Origin: JAOZTV01 sp965371805
Lineage (GTDB): Bacteria; Acidobacteriota; Aminicenantia; UBA2199
DNA length: 64,000 nt
Reading direction: 5' to 3'
Assembly: GCA_965371805.1 (NCBI GenBank)
Contig: CBDUZW010000009.1
Location: 38,676-102,675, forward strand
Shown: positions 61,799 to 64,000 of the stretch, piece after piece
How the letters are laid out: every line of letters starts with the position of its first letter
How positions within the stretch are numbered: the first letter of the stretch is position 1
Notes under the pieces: model-generated
Database searches by the model: none
Told to the model about the DNA's origin: nothing
The model's input: the letters and a program-made list of their open reading frames with translations, nothing else
Translations under genes and position numbers: made by a program

Positions 61799-62998
61799 TT
61801 AATCCCAATCCAATAATTTTTTTTCTCCATTAATTTTCTTAATTTCTGTAATTTCCTGAGATACTTCAATAACCCCTTTATAGTTTTTGAAGTCATCATA
61901 AACGGCAAAATACTGTATTAGAATATTTTCAGATCCCATTTTTATCCAAAATTCGGCCTTATCCTGTTTCCCCTGCCTGAAAGAATCAATAATTTCTTCA
62001 ACAATATGAACACTCTCAGGAGGATGACAGTTTTTAACATCCCTTCCGATTATTGCATTTGTACGGGGAAAGATTCTTTTTTTGGGTGTAGAAAAAAATT
62101 TAACTTTATTATGCTCATCAACAAATGTAATATCTACCGGAAGATTATTAAAAAGTAGAATAATTTGATCAACTGATAAAGAACCACTCTGCAGATCTAT
62201 ATCTCCTAAATCAAGCCATCTTTCTTTGTTTTTATTATTTATGATATTTTCCTTTGGGTTATAGTATGGAAAACCAATCTCTAAACTTTCAGAGAGGAGA
62301 GTGTTAAGAAGATCATTTGGAATTGTCTCAAAAATAAATGGGAATAAAATTTTTTTATCTCTGAATATAATTGCATTTATATTAAAATAAACTGCTCCAA
62401 TCAATCGATTAAAGGATTTCAAATCAAAAATATCCTTAGATAATAAGATCATAAGTTTCTTAAGATTAGTTCTTATATCATCATGAAAGGACCACATTAC
62501 TTTCAAACAATTAAATTCATTCCATTTTTTCTCTAATAATGGAAAAAGAACATTTTCCTTTATTATATAGTAATTATCAATCTTATAAATTACCTTTAGT
62601 GCAATCAGTATCTCTTTTTTCAGGCCCGTATCTTCAGGTTTCTTATTAATACCGGCAATTAAGGGTTGCAGTATTTTTAATTTGTCAGCAAGTTCTTCAT
62701 TATTTTTAAGACAACAGTAAATAAAACTGCCCTCCTGAGGTTTCTCATAAGTATAATTTTCTATAGACTTATACATAACATTTAAAAACTTATTAACTCC
62801 AATTTTTATTTTGTCCATTGCAAGATCAGTCCTTACTATCCGATCCACTAGAAAAATAATATCAGAAGGTATCGAACTGGCAATTAACTCTCTATTTTCT
62901 TCAATCGACTTTACAGCTTCATCCTTGTTCAGTATTGAATAAAAAAGTTTCATCAACCCTTCTATTCTTCTTTCTTTACTATCATTTATTTCAGACAT
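61799..62998 (-). CDS. DUF438/hemerythrin-like/PAS domain protein
   Basis: A 399-residue cytoplasmic protein. The N-terminal DUF438 region (about 8-75), a hemerythrin-like helical bundle (about 80-245) and a C-terminal PAS domain (about 275-390: LLFNNLPVDITFVDEHNKVKFFS, NCHPPESVHIVEEI, GVIEVSQEITEI). The bundle has the family's wording (ENVLFPLLEKKW, VMWSFHDDIR, ILFPFIF). However, the histidine expected before the KEN segment is Tyr (NYYIIKEN), and the KEE ligand segment reads RDKK, so iron binding may be reduced or lost. Such proteins are thought to sense oxygen or redox state; no output domain is present. AGAGG lies nine bases before the ATG. Confidence 0.8.
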   Translation of the reverse strand: MSEINDSKERRIEGLMKLFYSILNKDEAVKSIEENRELIASSIPSDIIFLVDRIVRTDLAMDKIKIGVNKFLNVMYKSIENYTYEKPQEGSFIYCCLKNNEELADKLKILQPLIAGINKKPEDTGLKKEILIALKVIYKIDNYYIIKENVLFPLLEKKWNEFNCLKVMWSFHDDIRTNLKKLMILLSKDIFDLKSFNRLIGAVYFNINAIIFRDKKILFPFIFETIPNDLLNTLLSESLEIGFPYYNPKENIINNKNKERWLDLGDIDLQSGSLSVDQIILLFNNLPVDITFVDEHNKVKFFSTPKKRIFPRTNAIIGRDVKNCHPPESVHIVEEIIDSFRQGKQDKAEFWIKMGSENILIQYFAVYDDFKNYKGVIEVSQEITEIKKINGEKKLLDWD

Positions 62999-63395
62999 CT
63001 TAGTTTACCTCTATAAATAAAATTATAAACGATTATTTTTTAATTGCAAATATATAATGAGTTATATTATAGAACCAAATTTTTCATCCATACTTAAACT
63101 ATTTTTAAAAAAAACAGAAAGACAGGTCTATTTACTTGACAATTAACTTCTAATGGGCGTCCCTCTTTTTCGCTGCCTATGAACTTAACACAGATCGAAA
63201 TAAATCAAAAGTTGGAAAAAGAAAATTCTTGAGGGTGCAGTTGAGAGACCGCTTGCATTATAAATGTGGTACAATAAATGTAGGGAAATCATTCCCAAAA
63301 AATTTGGAGGTGCTACAAATTATGGGTTTACTAAGAACTTTACGCAAAAACGACTATACTACCAGTTCAATTACCTATTAATAAAGAGAAAAACA
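62999..63395. other. Intergenic gap, 397 bases
   Basis: No supported gene. A short ORF on the plus strand (63178-63231, MNLTQIEINQKLEKENS) has no ribosome site and is probably chance. TTGACA occurs at 63136-63141 without a good -10 at 16-18 bases. The frame from 63264 into the following lipoprotein lacks coding character before ATG 63396, so the start was placed there. Confidence 0.4.
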
Positions 63396-64000
63396 ATGAT
63401 TAAAAAGACAATAAAAATATTAACTTTAACATTGTGCGTTTTTAATTTTATGTTCTTTGGTTATAATTGTAAAACTCCTTATGTTGTAGAACAAGATTTT
63501 TTAAGCCTTTCCTTTACTAATTCTGACGCTACTACTACTAGTGATGGTTATATATATTATTTAAGTTTTGTAATTAATGAATTAGGAGAAAGCGGTGTAA
63601 CTATAGATAGTGTTAGTATTAGCATTAATAAAGATAGTGTTGCTATTGCTCAATATGATTATATTTCTACATAGGTTTTCCCTAACAATTATATCCCCGT
63701 TAATAATTCATTGTCATCTATTAATATGAAAATAAAACATATCTCTAATGTTTTCGGAGACTCTGCAACTGTTACTATTAAAGGTACTAATAATCAAAAC
63801 AAAGATGTATCTGTAAGTAATACAACTACATTTCCTGATCTTGCACAATACCCTACAATAAACTTATTTGAAATTAATACAACTTCAGTTAATATTGGTG
63901 AAATTGCAATAATAAAATGGAGAGTGAGTAATGCAACAAAAGTTCATATGTTGAAGTTCAGAAACATATTAGACTCTGATCCCCCAAAAAACCCAAATGA
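63396..64000 (+). pseudogene. Ig-like-domain lipoprotein gene interrupted by an in-frame TAG, 3' end outside window
   Basis: Begins MIKKTIKILTLTLCVFNF, a lipoprotein signal with lipobox FGYNC, after a weak AAAGAG site. The first 92 codons end in TAG at 63672-63674. The same frame then runs without any stop for 108 further codons to the window end. This continuation reads as beta-sandwich sequence (SATVTIKGTNNQNKDVSVSN, then ATKVHMLKF) like the second half of an Ig/PKD-type domain. An open frame of that length is unlikely by chance in DNA this AT-rich, so the two parts were once one gene. Other genes here (pilY1, the PspA-like gene) end in TAG, so amber is a normal stop in this genome. A nonsense mutation, a sequencing error or programmed readthrough are possible. 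Confidence 0.6.

Noticed and set aside
63672..63674. Pyrrolysine or genome-wide amber reassignment
   Set aside because: TAG is used as the terminal codon of clearly complete genes in this window, such as pilY1 and the PspA-like gene.
1..64000. CRISPR array, prophage or integrated mobile element
   Set aside because: No regularly spaced repeats, no transposase, integrase or phage structural genes, and no target-site duplications were seen.

Overview
The window is AT-rich DNA from a Gram-negative (diderm) bacterium with about 38 recognisable genes and almost no mobile DNA. Outer-membrane and periplasmic functions dominate: two alpha-2-macroglobulins, a penicillin-binding protein 1C, a type IV pilus minor-pilin/PilY1 operon, lipoproteins, a periplasmic octaheme cytochrome c and YfiR. 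The lineage is not settled. A MurF-alanine racemase fusion and a periplasmic propeller/Y_Y_Y sensor are typical of the Bacteroidota/FCB side. The several GGDEF proteins, the PilVWX-PilY1 operon, YfiR with a hybrid kinase, and a TonB/plug-like phrase in one macroglobulin would also fit Acidobacteriota/Aminicenantia-like or spirochaete-like bacteria. No rRNA or tRNA was seen to decide it.

Layout. 0-10.5 kb: truncated rsgA, a very large lipoprotein macroglobulin, a secreted alpha/beta hydrolase, and a cyclic-nucleotide-binding-domain/aspartase fusion behind a strong sigma-70-like promoter. 10.4-11.3 kb: a low-coding gap with a small gene, a gene remnant and one copy of a short repeat. 11.3-23.2 kb: murF-alr fusion, a membrane coiled-coil protein, a PspA-like protein, a NitT/TauT-type ABC importer (binding protein, permease, ATPase), a diguanylate cyclase on the other strand, then an AAA+ ATPase followed by acpS. 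I regard the PspA/ABC/AAA+ set as the best candidate for an under-described system. 23.2-33 kb (minus strand): a response regulator-GGDEF gene, four minor pilins, pilY1, and two Ig-like-domain proteins. 33-38.1 kb: an NtrC-type regulator with an altered GAFTGA loop overlapping a DUF374 acyltransferase, then a propeller-GGDEF sensor. 38.2-41.7 kb: a YtrA-like GntR regulator with an ABC-2-type exporter under a clear palindromic operator, and a thioesterase. 41.7-53 kb: a tyrosine- and lysine/arginine-rich exported protein, an S9 peptidase, and the macroglobulin-PBP1C pair. 53-64 kb: an octaheme cytochrome, YgfK-like flavoprotein overlapping purA, YfiR with a hybrid histidine kinase, a DUF438/PAS protein, and an Ig-like lipoprotein gene interrupted by an in-frame amber codon that runs off the window.

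Working together. Envelope protection and surveillance (macroglobulins, PBP1C, PspA-like system) and c-di-GMP/two-component signalling (three GGDEF proteins, one NtrC-type regulator, one hybrid kinase) are the recurrent themes. Anaerobic or microaerobic life is suggested by the octaheme cytochrome, YgfK and aspartase. Several start codons were moved inward from the longest reading frame because of Shine-Dalgarno sites, promoters or signal peptides; the reason is given in each entry. Three genes lack a Shine-Dalgarno site and instead have a -10-like box 8-9 bases before ATG, suggesting leaderless mRNAs.
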